A program made the translations under genes and the position numbers. From an uncultured bacterium (GTDB lineage Bacteria; Bacillota; Clostridia; Peptostreptococcales; Anaerovoracaceae), in NCBI GenBank assembly GCA_905214225.1, contig CAJMLL010000009.1, forward strand, positions 1 through 61,370: a stretch of DNA of 61,370 bases, written 5' to 3'. Shown here in pieces: positions 25,074 to 33,029 of this stretch; position 1 is the stretch's first letter, and every line of letters begins with the position of its first letter. The notes under the pieces are model-generated. The model searched no databases. It saw nothing but the letters and a program-made list of their open reading frames with translations, and was not told the DNA's origin.

Positions 25074-26003
25074 ATGGCCGGACTGAAATTCACAGGTTTT
25101 GGCGCCGCCCGGGGAGAAACCACGGTTACCAATGAGGAAATGCGGCAGTATGTCGATACCAATGACGCATGGATCCGGAAAAAAACCGGGATCCATAAAC
25201 GAAATTTTGCCTTTAAGAAAAGCAACTGCGACATGGCCGTGGAAGCATCTGAAACGGCATTGAAAAACGCCGGGACAGACCCTTCAGAAATCGATGCGGT
25301 GATCGTCTGCACTGCGACTCCGGACCGGACGACCCCGTCTGTCGCCAATGAAACCGCCTCCCGCCTCGGCATGCGGGAGGACATCCTTTCCATGGATCTG
25401 AATGGCGCATGCTCCGGTTTTATCTATGGCTGCATCACCGCAAACGCCCTTTTATGTTCGCATAGCTGCAGAAAAGTTCTGATTGTCGGCAGCGAGCGCC
25501 TGTCTCAGGTTATCAACATGAAAGACCGGTCCACCTGCGTGCTTTTCGGAGACGGCGCAGGCGCTGCCGTTGCAGAATACCGGGAGGACGGCTTCTTTAA
25601 GAGCCTTTCCGGTCTGATTTACAACGACCATGCGCTCTACTGCAGCCGCTTTGATCCTGCCCTTTCTATGGCCGGACAGGAAGTTTACCATTTCGCCGTC
25701 AGCAAGGTGCCGGAGGCCACAGAGAAAATTCTTGCGCAGTCAAATTTGTCCGCGGAAGACATCGACTGGTTCATCTTCCATCAGGCAAACGAACGTATCA
25801 TTGACAGTGCGGCGTCAAAACTCCATCTGGACAAGGAGAAATGCTTTAAAAATATCGCCGACTACGGGAACACGTCTGCGGCAAGCATCGCTATCGCGCT
25901 CGGCGAAATGCAGGAAAAGAAACTGCTTCAGCCGGGCATGAAAATCGTCTGCGTCGGCTTCGGTGCCGGCCTGACCTATGGAGCGATTGCAACAGAATTA
26001 TAG
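25074..26003 (+). CDS. fabH: Beta-ketoacyl-ACP synthase III
   Basis: A 309-residue KAS III that condenses acetyl-CoA (or another short acyl-CoA) with malonyl-ACP to start chains. The catalytic triad is visible: Cys113 in NGACSGF, His236 in FHQANE, Asn266 in YGNTSAAS. AKKxGIHKR-like acyl-CoA contacts appear at KKTGIHKR (residues 36-43). The true start is ATG 25074, one base after the accDA stop, with AGGAG 6 bases upstream; the frame is open further upstream but overlaps accDA. The length is normal. Chain-starter preference (straight or branched) cannot be read. Confidence 0.96.
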   Translation: MAGLKFTGFGAARGETTVTNEEMRQYVDTNDAWIRKKTGIHKRNFAFKKSNCDMAVEASETALKNAGTDPSEIDAVIVCTATPDRTTPSVANETASRLGMREDILSMDLNGACSGFIYGCITANALLCSHSCRKVLIVGSERLSQVINMKDRSTCVLFGDGAGAAVAEYREDGFFKSLSGLIYNDHALYCSRFDPALSMAGQEVYHFAVSKVPEATEKILAQSNLSAEDIDWFIFHQANERIIDSAASKLHLDKEKCFKNIADYGNTSAASIAIALGEMQEKKLLQPGMKIVCVGFGAGLTYGAIATEL

Positions 26004-26036
26004 AAATCAATACTTACTCACAGAGGAATAAGAATC

Positions 26037-27065
26037 ATGAATAATCTTTCAGACCACATGAAGCTGCCAATCATTCAGGGCGGCATGGGAATCGGCATTT
26101 CCATGGGAAATCTGGCCGGCCACGTCGCAAAAGAAGGCGGAATGGGCGTAATCGCAGCGGCAGGAATCGGTTTCCGCGAGCCGGATTTCTATAAAAATCC
26201 TGTGGAAGCCGGGAGACGCGCCTTGAATAAGGAAATTCAGAAGGCCAGAGAAATCGCTGAAGGAAACGGTATCATTGCGGTAAATATTATGACGGCGGCA
26301 TCGGACTATGAAGCCATGGCAAGGGCCGCTGTTGAAGCCGGAGCTGACGCCATCGTCTCCGGTGCAGGGCTTCCCCTCTCCCTTCCGGAATACGTCCCAG
26401 AAGGAAGCTGCATGATTGCGCCGATCGTTTCCAGCGGCCGGGCGGCAAAAATTATCATGAAGGACTGGCTCCGCCACCACAAGCGGCGTCCCGACTTCAT
26501 GATTGTTGAAGGCAGCAAAGCAGGCGGACATCTGGGATTCAAAGCTGAAGAACTGCATAATGGCACGGCCAGATCACTGGAAGAAAATGTCAGCGACGTC
26601 ATGAAAGAAGCCGGAGATATTCCGGTATTTGCCGCAGGCGGAATTTACGACCGCAGCGACGTGAAGAAATTGATCGATCTCGGCGCCGCCGGCGTCCAGC
26701 TCGGAACGAGATTTGCTCTTTCAGAAGAAGGCGATGCCAGCCAGGGCTTTAAAGATATCCTGCTGAGGGCGTCATCCGATGACGTAGAGATCATCACCAG
26801 TCCTGTCGGAATGCCGGGAAGAGCGATTGTGACCCCGCTCATTGAAAAAGTTGAATCTGGCAGCCGCGTTCCGCCGCAGCGCTGCGTCAACTGCATCCGC
26901 ATCTGCAATCCGGGAACAACAAAATACTGCATCAGTCACGCCCTGATTGAAGCGTATTACGGAAATTATGAAGAAGGCCTCTTCTTCACCGGCGCGAACA
27001 TCGGCAGGATCAATAAAATGCAGACCGTTAAGGAAATCATGCAGGAACTGAATCCTTACGATTAG
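26037..27065 (+). CDS. fabK: FabK-like enoyl-ACP reductase / nitronate monooxygenase family
   Basis: A 342-residue FMN-dependent TIM-barrel protein. FMN-binding pieces: IIQGGMGIGISMGNLAG at the start, VNIMTAA, VSGAGLPLSLP, EGSKAGGHLGF, VFAAGGIYDRSDVKKLIDLG and GVQLGTRFA. The family includes FabK enoyl-ACP reductases and nitronate monooxygenases, which are hard to separate by sequence. It is longer than pneumococcal FabK and carries a C-terminal CVNCIRICNP cysteine cluster, features of the clostridial NMO-like branch. Its place between fabH and fabF and the lack of any fabI or fabV here argue for enoyl reduction. GAGGAAT precedes the start. I am sure of the family and moderately sure of the role. 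Confidence 0.8.
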   Translation: MNNLSDHMKLPIIQGGMGIGISMGNLAGHVAKEGGMGVIAAAGIGFREPDFYKNPVEAGRRALNKEIQKAREIAEGNGIIAVNIMTAASDYEAMARAAVEAGADAIVSGAGLPLSLPEYVPEGSCMIAPIVSSGRAAKIIMKDWLRHHKRRPDFMIVEGSKAGGHLGFKAEELHNGTARSLEENVSDVMKEAGDIPVFAAGGIYDRSDVKKLIDLGAAGVQLGTRFALSEEGDASQGFKDILLRASSDDVEIITSPVGMPGRAIVTPLIEKVESGSRVPPQRCVNCIRICNPGTTKYCISHALIEAYYGNYEEGLFFTGANIGRINKMQTVKEIMQELNPYD

Positions 27066-27111
27066 AGAAGAAGGAAGAATAAACAGAGCAGGGCTCTGAG
27101 GAGGAATACAT

Positions 27112-28353
27112 ATGACAGACAATAAAAGACGTGTTGTCATTACCGGCATGGGCGGACTCAGCCCAATCGGAAACAGCAGCAGCGAAATGTGGGAAAACGC
27201 AAAGAAAGGAAAACTTGGAATCGGTGAAATCACACACTATGATGCTTCTGATTCTGAAATAAAATTCGCAGGCGAGGTTAAGGACTTCGACCCTTCCGCC
27301 CTGATGAGCCGTCAGGAAGCCCGCCGCCTGTCCCGCTTCACCCAGTTTGCCATCTCAGCAGCTGATGAAGCCTTCCGGCAGAGCGGCCTGGATATGGAAA
27401 AGGAAGATCCGCTCCGCTGCGGTGTCAATATTTCCAGCGGCATCGGCGGTCTGGACATTATAGAACGCGAGCACTCCAAGGCGCTGAAAAAAGGATTTGA
27501 CCGGGTTTCTCCTCTGTTCATCCCGATGAGCATCACCAATATGGCGGCCGGAATGACGGCCATCCGCCTGGGATTCAAGGGCAGCTGCACCTGCCTGGTG
27601 ACAGCCTGCGCTTCCTCCACTAATGCCATCGGAGAAGCCTTCCATTACATCCGGGACGGCTACGCAGAGGTCATGGCCGCCGGCGGAACAGAAAGCTGCA
27701 TCACTCCCCTTGCCATTGCCGGATTCCATTCTATGAGAGCGCTGAGCAAGGCACAGGACCCTGCCAGAGCCTCCATTCCTTTTGACAGGGAACGCAGCGG
27801 ATTCGCCATGGGTGAAGGCGCCGGCGTCCTGATGCTGGAAGAATATGAACACGCCGTGAAGCGCGGAGCAGCGATTTTAGGGGAGGTCAAAGGTTACGGC
27901 GCAAGCTGTGACGCGCACCACATGACCGCCCCGCTGGAAGACGGAAGCGGCGCCGCGGCATGCATGGGCATGGCGCTCCGCGATGCCGGGATTTCCCCGT
28001 CTGACATCGGATACATCAATGCCCACGGAACGGGAACTCCATTAAACGACAAGGGAGAAACCCGTGCGGTAAAAACCATATTCGATGATCACACGAATGA
28101 TCTGATCATGTCCTCCACCAAATCCATGACCGGTCACCTCCTTGGCGCAAGTGGTGCGGTCGAAGCCATTCTTACGGTTTCTGCCCTTCAGGACCAGATC
28201 GCTCCGCCGACCATCGGCTACAAAGTACCGGATCCGGAATGCAGCATCGCATGCGCTCCAAACCAGGCCGAAAGCATCCGGACGGAATACGCCATGTCCA
28301 ATTCCCTGGGATTCGGCGGCCACAACGCCTCCCTCGTATTCCGGCGCGCATAA
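27112..28353 (+). CDS. fabF: Beta-ketoacyl-ACP synthase II
   Basis: A 413-residue KAS II that elongates acyl-ACP with malonyl-ACP. The Cys-His-His set is present: Cys166 (TACASSTNAIGEA), His305 (NAHGTGTPLND) and His342 (KSMTGHLLGA). AGGAGG sits 6 bases before the ATG. It closes the operon; a terminator lies about 105 bases downstream. The operon has no fabD, fabG or fabZ, so malonyl transfer, ketoreduction and dehydration must come from genes elsewhere. Confidence 0.97.
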   Translation: MTDNKRRVVITGMGGLSPIGNSSSEMWENAKKGKLGIGEITHYDASDSEIKFAGEVKDFDPSALMSRQEARRLSRFTQFAISAADEAFRQSGLDMEKEDPLRCGVNISSGIGGLDIIEREHSKALKKGFDRVSPLFIPMSITNMAAGMTAIRLGFKGSCTCLVTACASSTNAIGEAFHYIRDGYAEVMAAGGTESCITPLAIAGFHSMRALSKAQDPARASIPFDRERSGFAMGEGAGVLMLEEYEHAVKRGAAILGEVKGYGASCDAHHMTAPLEDGSGAAACMGMALRDAGISPSDIGYINAHGTGTPLNDKGETRAVKTIFDDHTNDLIMSSTKSMTGHLLGASGAVEAILTVSALQDQIAPPTIGYKVPDPECSIACAPNQAESIRTEYAMSNSLGFGGHNASLVFRRA

Positions 28354-28457
28354 TTCTTCTCGCGCTGAACCATCTGAAAATATCCGGAAAATGGTTCACC
28401 ATCTGCCCGGAAGACAGTAAACACGGTATCTCCATAAAATATTACCGGTATTTCTGT

Positions 28458-28498
28458 CCGGCACCTGTTCTGCTGCAGGATGCCGGCTTATTTTTTCT
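28458..28498 (+). terminator. Terminator of the fatty acid operon
   Basis: Stem CCGGCA (28458-28463) with TGCCGG (28481-28486) plus an inner CCTG/CAGG pair, followed by ATTTTTTC. One TTTTGTCC octamer follows at 28525. Confidence 0.8.
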
Positions 28499-28607
28499 TT
28501 CTTGCTGTCTGCGCAGCAGGCATATTTTGTCCCCGGCCCATGCTGCATTTCAAACAGGATTTTCTGTAATTGCCCCTCAGGACTGTGTAAATTCAGATTA
28601 ATTGTAG

Positions 28608-28613
28608 TATAAT
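28608..28613 (+). promoter_or_regulatory. -10 box of the marR-type gene
   Basis: TATAAT, 57 bases before the start; no good -35 box (GTGTAA at the right distance), so a separate but weaker promoter from that of the operon. No copy of the 22-bp operon palindrome is seen here. Confidence 0.45.
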
Positions 28614-28669
28614 TTAACATAAAGACCATAGACAATCAAACAACAATCCATTAACAAAGAGGTGTATTT

Positions 28670-29230
28670 ATGCTCGCGAGCAATTTTTCAAGGGTATATG
28701 ATAAATTCAAGCTATCGCTGTATGAACGTCTGTTTACAAAATTTAACAATGACAGCAAGGATGCACTCTCCCCGTCAGAGGTCATCTGTATGGAAATCAT
28801 CGTTGCTCTGCACCGTCCGACCATCAATGAGTTCACGAAGATGGCGCAGATGTCCCCGCCGAATGCGGCTTACCGGATCAACCGCCTGGTAAAGAAAGGC
28901 TACATTTACAAGCGGCAGAATAAGGACGACAAGCGGCAGTACACGCTGATTGTCACGAAAAAATACAAGGAAAATTACGGCGATATCTTTAATTACGTCG
29001 ATCTGGTCAGTGAGCGGATTGAAAACCGTTTTCCGCCGGAAGACGTTGATAAACTGAACAAGATGCTGCGGATTATTGCCGACGAACTGATGCCGGAAAT
29101 GAACGGTTTCCACCACGTCGAATCAAGGCTCGAGGATAAACCGTCCACTGCTAAAGCCGGGGACGAGCTGGAGGAAGAAAGCTCGGAAATCGAAGCCGGT
29201 GCCGCAGAGGAGGATGCAGCGGCGGAATAG
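28670..29230 (+). CDS. MarR-family regulator, likely of fatty acid synthesis
   Basis: A 186-residue winged-helix protein. The MarR core covers about residues 15-140: helix SEVICMEIIVAL, recognition helices TINEFTKMAQMSPPNAAYRI-type, then a wing KGYIYKRQNKDDKRQYTLIV with the D-D-K-R motif of MarR proteins. After residue 150 a very acidic tail (Glu/Ala rich) is added, beyond the usual 145 residues. Gene order after fabF and dimeric MarR type make it the analogue of FabT, which represses fatty acid genes in streptococci with acyl-ACP as corepressor; the target would be the palindrome at 20480. That is inference. GAGG is 8 bases before the start. Confidence 0.85.
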   Translation: MLASNFSRVYDKFKLSLYERLFTKFNNDSKDALSPSEVICMEIIVALHRPTINEFTKMAQMSPPNAAYRINRLVKKGYIYKRQNKDDKRQYTLIVTKKYKENYGDIFNYVDLVSERIENRFPPEDVDKLNKMLRIIADELMPEMNGFHHVESRLEDKPSTAKAGDELEEESSEIEAGAAEEDAAAE

Positions 29231-29334
29231 CGGAATACAAGGCGCCTTCAGATGCATCTGAGACTCCCATGAAGGAAAACTTCCGACCGCAGGGAAAAGC
29301 ATCCGTCCAGCTTCAGCACTGTCATGTAAACATT

Positions 29335-29395
29335 AAAAAACCGGAAGGCTCGGGATTCTGTCTGGTGATTCCCGGCGGCCTTCCGGTTATTTTTA
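29335..29395. terminator. Bidirectional terminator
   Basis: AACCGGAAGGC (29339-29349) and GCCTTCCGGTT (29378-29388), 11-bp stem, AAAAAA before and TATTTTTATTTTT after. It separates the MarR gene from the convergent gene at 29423. Confidence 0.85.
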
Positions 29396-29422
29396 TTTTT
29401 CATGAGGTCTGCTGCCGCGGTA

Positions 29423-29971
29423 CTATTTCTCCTTTTCTTCCGCCGCAAGCTGCGCTTCTTTATACGCGTCCTCCATTTTTTCGCCTTCTTGTACCTTTTT
29501 AGCGAATGTCTTCAGATCCATTTCATGTCCGTATTCCTGCAGACGATCAATTTCTTCGGCCAGGACATCCAGAATTTTCTCCAGATGATCCATCGACCCC
29601 TCAGGAGTTGCCACATTCATGAACAGATTTTCCACCTGTCCTCCCAGGCCCTGCATTTTCTGCACGATATTGACATACTGACGAAAATGCGGAGAAACAT
29701 GCGCCTCTTTCAGCATTTCCAGATCTTCCTTTATCGCGCTGACCAGCTCCTGCTCATCCTTGTATTCGCCAAGATAGATGGCATAAGGACGCACCCGGTT
29801 GAGATAGATGATTTCATTTTCCTTGATCTCGTAAATATAGGTCGCGTTTGTATCACCGTCCAGCTTGAATTTAACTTTATTCACATAGGCCGGCGCATTC
29901 TTGATCTCTACTGCGCCCATCTGCCGAAGCATTGTGTTTGCCATACTCTCTGTGATTCTGTTAATGATCAT
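29423..29971 (-). CDS. Unknown helical protein
   Basis: I do not recognise this 182-residue cytoplasmic protein. The N-terminal 85 residues mix strands and helices (VEIKNAPAYVNKVKFKL, YIYEIKENEIIYLNRVRPYA); the rest is helical, with heptad-like spacing in EKILDVLAEEIDRLQEYGHE and a charged end EAQLAAEEKEK. No signal peptide, no cysteine pattern. The start at 29971 has GAAAGGAAC just upstream. It lies between a terminator and a transporter gene on the same strand, 98 bases from the transporter; cotranscription is possible but not shown. Such an N-terminal small domain plus coiled coil could be a scaffold, but I make no functional claim. Confidence 0.65.
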   Translation of the reverse strand: MIINRITESMANTMLRQMGAVEIKNAPAYVNKVKFKLDGDTNATYIYEIKENEIIYLNRVRPYAIYLGEYKDEQELVSAIKEDLEMLKEAHVSPHFRQYVNIVQKMQGLGGQVENLFMNVATPEGSMDHLEKILDVLAEEIDRLQEYGHEMDLKTFAKKVQEGEKMEDAYKEAQLAAEEKEK

Positions 29972-30069
29972 TGCCGTTCCTTTCTAAATATTTCAGATTT
30001 CTTTTTCTTCTGTATATATTATTATACATCGCTTCCCGCCTGCCGGAACAGGATTTCACACATTTCCTG

Positions 30070-31344
30070 CTATGCAGTGAATCCGAAACGCAGAAGCAGC
30101 CAGATCATAGATACGATGATGGACATGATCATCACCGGGAAGCCCTTCTTCAGGTAAGACTGGAAGGTAATCGGATAGCCATGCTTTCCTGCAATGCCGC
30201 TGAGCACAACATTTGCGGACGCACCGATCAGGGTTCCGTTTCCGCCGAGACATGCGCCCAGTGAAATCGCCCACCAGAGCGGCTGCGTGTCCATTCCGTG
30301 CGCGCCAAGAGCGTGAATAAACGGGATCAGCGTAGCGACAAAAGGAATATTATCAAGGATGGAAGACAGCAGTGCGGATGCCCAGAGAAGGACCAGCATC
30401 GTGGCAATGACATGACCTCCGGTTGCGCTCATAATCAGTTTTGCCAGTGCGGAGATAATTCCTGTCTTCTCCAGTCCGCCGACCAGAACAAAGAGTCCGG
30501 TAAAGAACAGCAGGGTCGGCCATTCTACATTTGCTACAACCTCATCGATGTCAACATGTCCGATCAGCATCATGATGCCGCCTGCAGCAAGTGCAACGAA
30601 GGCTGTCTGATATCCGAACTGATCGTGGAACATGAATCCGATGATCACCAGGACGATCATGACGATGCTCTGCTTCATCAGCTTCGGATCCGCAATAGCC
30701 TTCTTTTCATCCAGCAGCATAACCTTGTGGATGGCCGCATCACTTGCATGCATATCCTTTCCATAGAAGAATTTCAGCATCGCAAATAATACCACCAGAA
30801 TGATCACACACGGGACTCCTGTATTCAGCAGGAATGCCACAAAAGACAGATGCGCCTCGCTGCCGATCATAATGTTCGGCGGGTCTCCGATCATGGTTGC
30901 GGTACCACCAATATTAGAAGCAAAGATCTGTGCCATCAGAGTCGGCACCGGGTCTACTTCCAAAAGTCTGGCAATAGTAATTGTCATCGGGCCCATCAGA
31001 AGTACAGTAGTAACATTATCCAGGAATGCGGAACAGATCGCTGTCAGAATAACGAACATGACCATAATCCTCCATGGATCGCCGTTTACCTTCTTTGCAG
31101 CCTTGATGGATATATACTCGAAGAGTCCTGAGTGCTTGATGACGCCGACAAAGAGCATCATACCGATCAGAACCCCGAGTGTATTGAAATCAATGTACGA
31201 TACCGCCTGGTCCAGTGTCATGACTTTAAATGCCAGAAGCAGCACCATGCCCAATATGGCCGCCGTCGTACGGTGAACCTTCTCTGTCATGATGCAGATA
31301 ATCGCAACCAGGAAAATTATTCCTGCAATTACTGCCTGATTCAT
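30070..31344 (-). CDS. ArsB/NhaD-type ion transporter
   Basis: A 424-residue membrane protein of the ion-transporter (IT) superfamily that contains ArsB, NhaD and citrate/dicarboxylate carriers. At least ten hydrophobic helices are visible. The two family repeats each carry a re-entrant motif: SAFLDNVTTVLLMGP with SNIGGTATMIGDPPNIMIG in the first half, SSILDNIPFVATLIPF with LGGNGTLIGASANVV in the second. The D-N-x-x and G-T-x-x-G-x-x-x-N pattern is typical of the ArsB/NhaD/P-protein branch. The substrate (Na+, arsenite or an organic anion) cannot be assigned. I start at ATG 31344, with GAAGG 6 bases upstream; an upstream in-frame start would add 17 residues with no ribosome site. Confidence 0.85.
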   Translation of the reverse strand: MNQAVIAGIIFLVAIICIMTEKVHRTTAAILGMVLLLAFKVMTLDQAVSYIDFNTLGVLIGMMLFVGVIKHSGLFEYISIKAAKKVNGDPWRIMVMFVILTAICSAFLDNVTTVLLMGPMTITIARLLEVDPVPTLMAQIFASNIGGTATMIGDPPNIMIGSEAHLSFVAFLLNTGVPCVIILVVLFAMLKFFYGKDMHASDAAIHKVMLLDEKKAIADPKLMKQSIVMIVLVIIGFMFHDQFGYQTAFVALAAGGIMMLIGHVDIDEVVANVEWPTLLFFTGLFVLVGGLEKTGIISALAKLIMSATGGHVIATMLVLLWASALLSSILDNIPFVATLIPFIHALGAHGMDTQPLWWAISLGACLGGNGTLIGASANVVLSGIAGKHGYPITFQSYLKKGFPVMIMSIIVSMIWLLLRFGFTA

Positions 31345-31445
31345 ACTCTGCCTTCTTTCTTTTTCTGTCCGCAGAAGCAGCCCGCTATCTTGCATTTCAG
31401 ATATCCAGTTTCTTCCCCTGCGAATTCAGAAACTTCTTTAATTAA

Positions 31446-31499
31446 GTAAAATTTTACCTGGTGAATCGCATGTTCTTAACACGTGTATACAGAATACAC
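31446..31499. repeat. Two palindromes upstream of the transporter
   Basis: GTAAAATTTTAC (31446-31457) and GTGTAT-ACAGA-ATACAC (31483-31499), both perfect. They lie 100-155 bases upstream of the transporter start, where operators could sit. The rest of 31345-31703 holds no gene. Confidence 0.4.
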
Positions 31500-31703
31500 A
31501 GTTTTTCTGAATAAACCGTCACCCACGTATTTTCTGAACAATCCGCGCGGAATCCGATGTTTACTCATCTGTATAATTTGAATTCTATCCTTATAAAATT
31601 CTTTTTCTAAAATGTTAGTATACTCAACTCCCCTTTTTTCTCAAGGGGTTTCGGGAAAAATTCACATAAGCAATTTTACCTGAGAGTGGTATTGTCATTT
31701 ATA

Positions 31704-31738
31704 AACAAAAAAGAGACGGAATCTATACGATTTCCGCC
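31704..31738 (-). terminator. Terminator of the jet operon
   Basis: On the minus strand a stem of about nine pairs (GGCGGAAATC with GATTCCGTC, one bulge) is followed by TCTTTTTTG. It overlaps the last jetD codons. Confidence 0.6.
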
Positions 31739-33029
31739 TCCTGTTCCAGCCGGATATTCTTTTCCAGCATATACCGGATCGTTTCATGAAAGATTTCATA
31801 CTCCGGGTCTTCCAGCATCCGCTGAAGAATTCCGCGATAATGATCCGTTTCGATTTCCGCTGCCTGGGGCTCAAACTGCTTCAGTGTTTTCAGGTCCATC
31901 TTCAGCGGCTGAAGATGGGGGATCAGATTATCCCGCAGTCTGGTAAAAATACGGAATCCTCCGGCGTCAATATCGCTCCAGTGAAAGAATTCCGCGTCGG
32001 GGCTGCTCTGTCTGACTGCCTCTTCAAGCATCCTGATCCATTTTCCCTTCATCGGACTGTAACATCCTCCGTGATAGAGAACAAGTTCACGAGGATCATG
32101 ATGCGTCTGCATATACCAGACATAATTGGCCTTGTTTTCGATGGTCAGCATCCGGGAAATTCGTCCGGCTTCCGCAGAGACTGTCTGCCGGACCGTCTCC
32201 GAATTCACATATGCCCCATATCTCTGGGCACTGAAATCGATCCATTCTGCTTTTCCACCTGAAGGGCTGACTTCCGGCTCTTCATTTTTCAGCAGGATTT
32301 TTACCGGCCCGCGAAATTCCAGCACTTCCGGCCATCTGCCGATGCCCCGCTGAAGCAGCAGTTCAGCATCATCCGTCTCTTCCTCCCCGTTTTCCTTCGC
32401 GACACTGCGGAGAACAGACAGGATCCTGGATTTCAGTTCTCGTTCAAAAAATTTACTGTCTCCGTAAAGCCGCGTGCTGACAACACGCTCCATTTCTTCC
32501 CCGTCATTTTCCATCATCTCCTGAAGAAAGCGGAACAGGCCATGGTTTTTCTGCATATCGTCCGGGAAGAAATACCGCGGCACACGCATTTTCTCCTGGA
32601 TGTATTTTTTTGTCCCTGCAGAAAACGCAGAAGATCCGCGCTGCCCGGAGCCACTGACGAATCCGGGAAACGGTCCAGAAAAGCATCGATCTCAGAAAGA
32701 AGGCTGCGCAGAAAGTCGGTCAGGGGCACACGGCCCGCAGCCCGGCAGCTTTCACGGAGCATGGACGGTTCCAGATTCAGCCAGATCTCGTCCACCAGAT
32801 TGCCCTCTTCATATTTCTCCCAGGAAAAATCCAGAAGACCGCGGTCTTTCAGCTTCCGCAGGGCATCGTGAAGCAGAGCCTTCCTGTCGACGTCTTCATA
32901 GGCCTTCTTCAGCAGCTTCACTTTAGAGAGATGCACCATGATTCTGCGGGTCGTTTCTCCGGTTCTGAAGGCCTTGCTGGATTCGTATTTGTCCAGAAGA
33001 ATATTCAATATTACTTTCTGATAATCCAT
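31723..33029 (-). CDS. jetD: Wadjet protein JetD (TOPRIM-type nuclease), split by a -1 frameshift
   Basis: JetD is the plasmid-cutting subunit of Wadjet systems. The first frame starts at ATG 33029, sharing one base with the jetC stop, and runs about 141 codons to LLRFLQGQK; read on, it ends at 32514 after unrelated residues (171 in all). The other frame supplies the rest, from YIQEKMRVPRYFFPDD to 31723. They meet at CAAAAAAATAC (A7 on the coding strand, bases 32611-32605); one extra A would give a continuous protein of about 435 residues. The C-terminal half has TOPRIM-like features: TIENKANYVWY (Glu) and FHWSDIDAGGFRIF (the D-I-D pair). The A-AAA-AAT tract allows ribosomal or polymerase slippage, so full-length JetD may still be made at low level. 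Alternatives are a true null allele or a homopolymer sequencing error. Confidence 0.85.
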
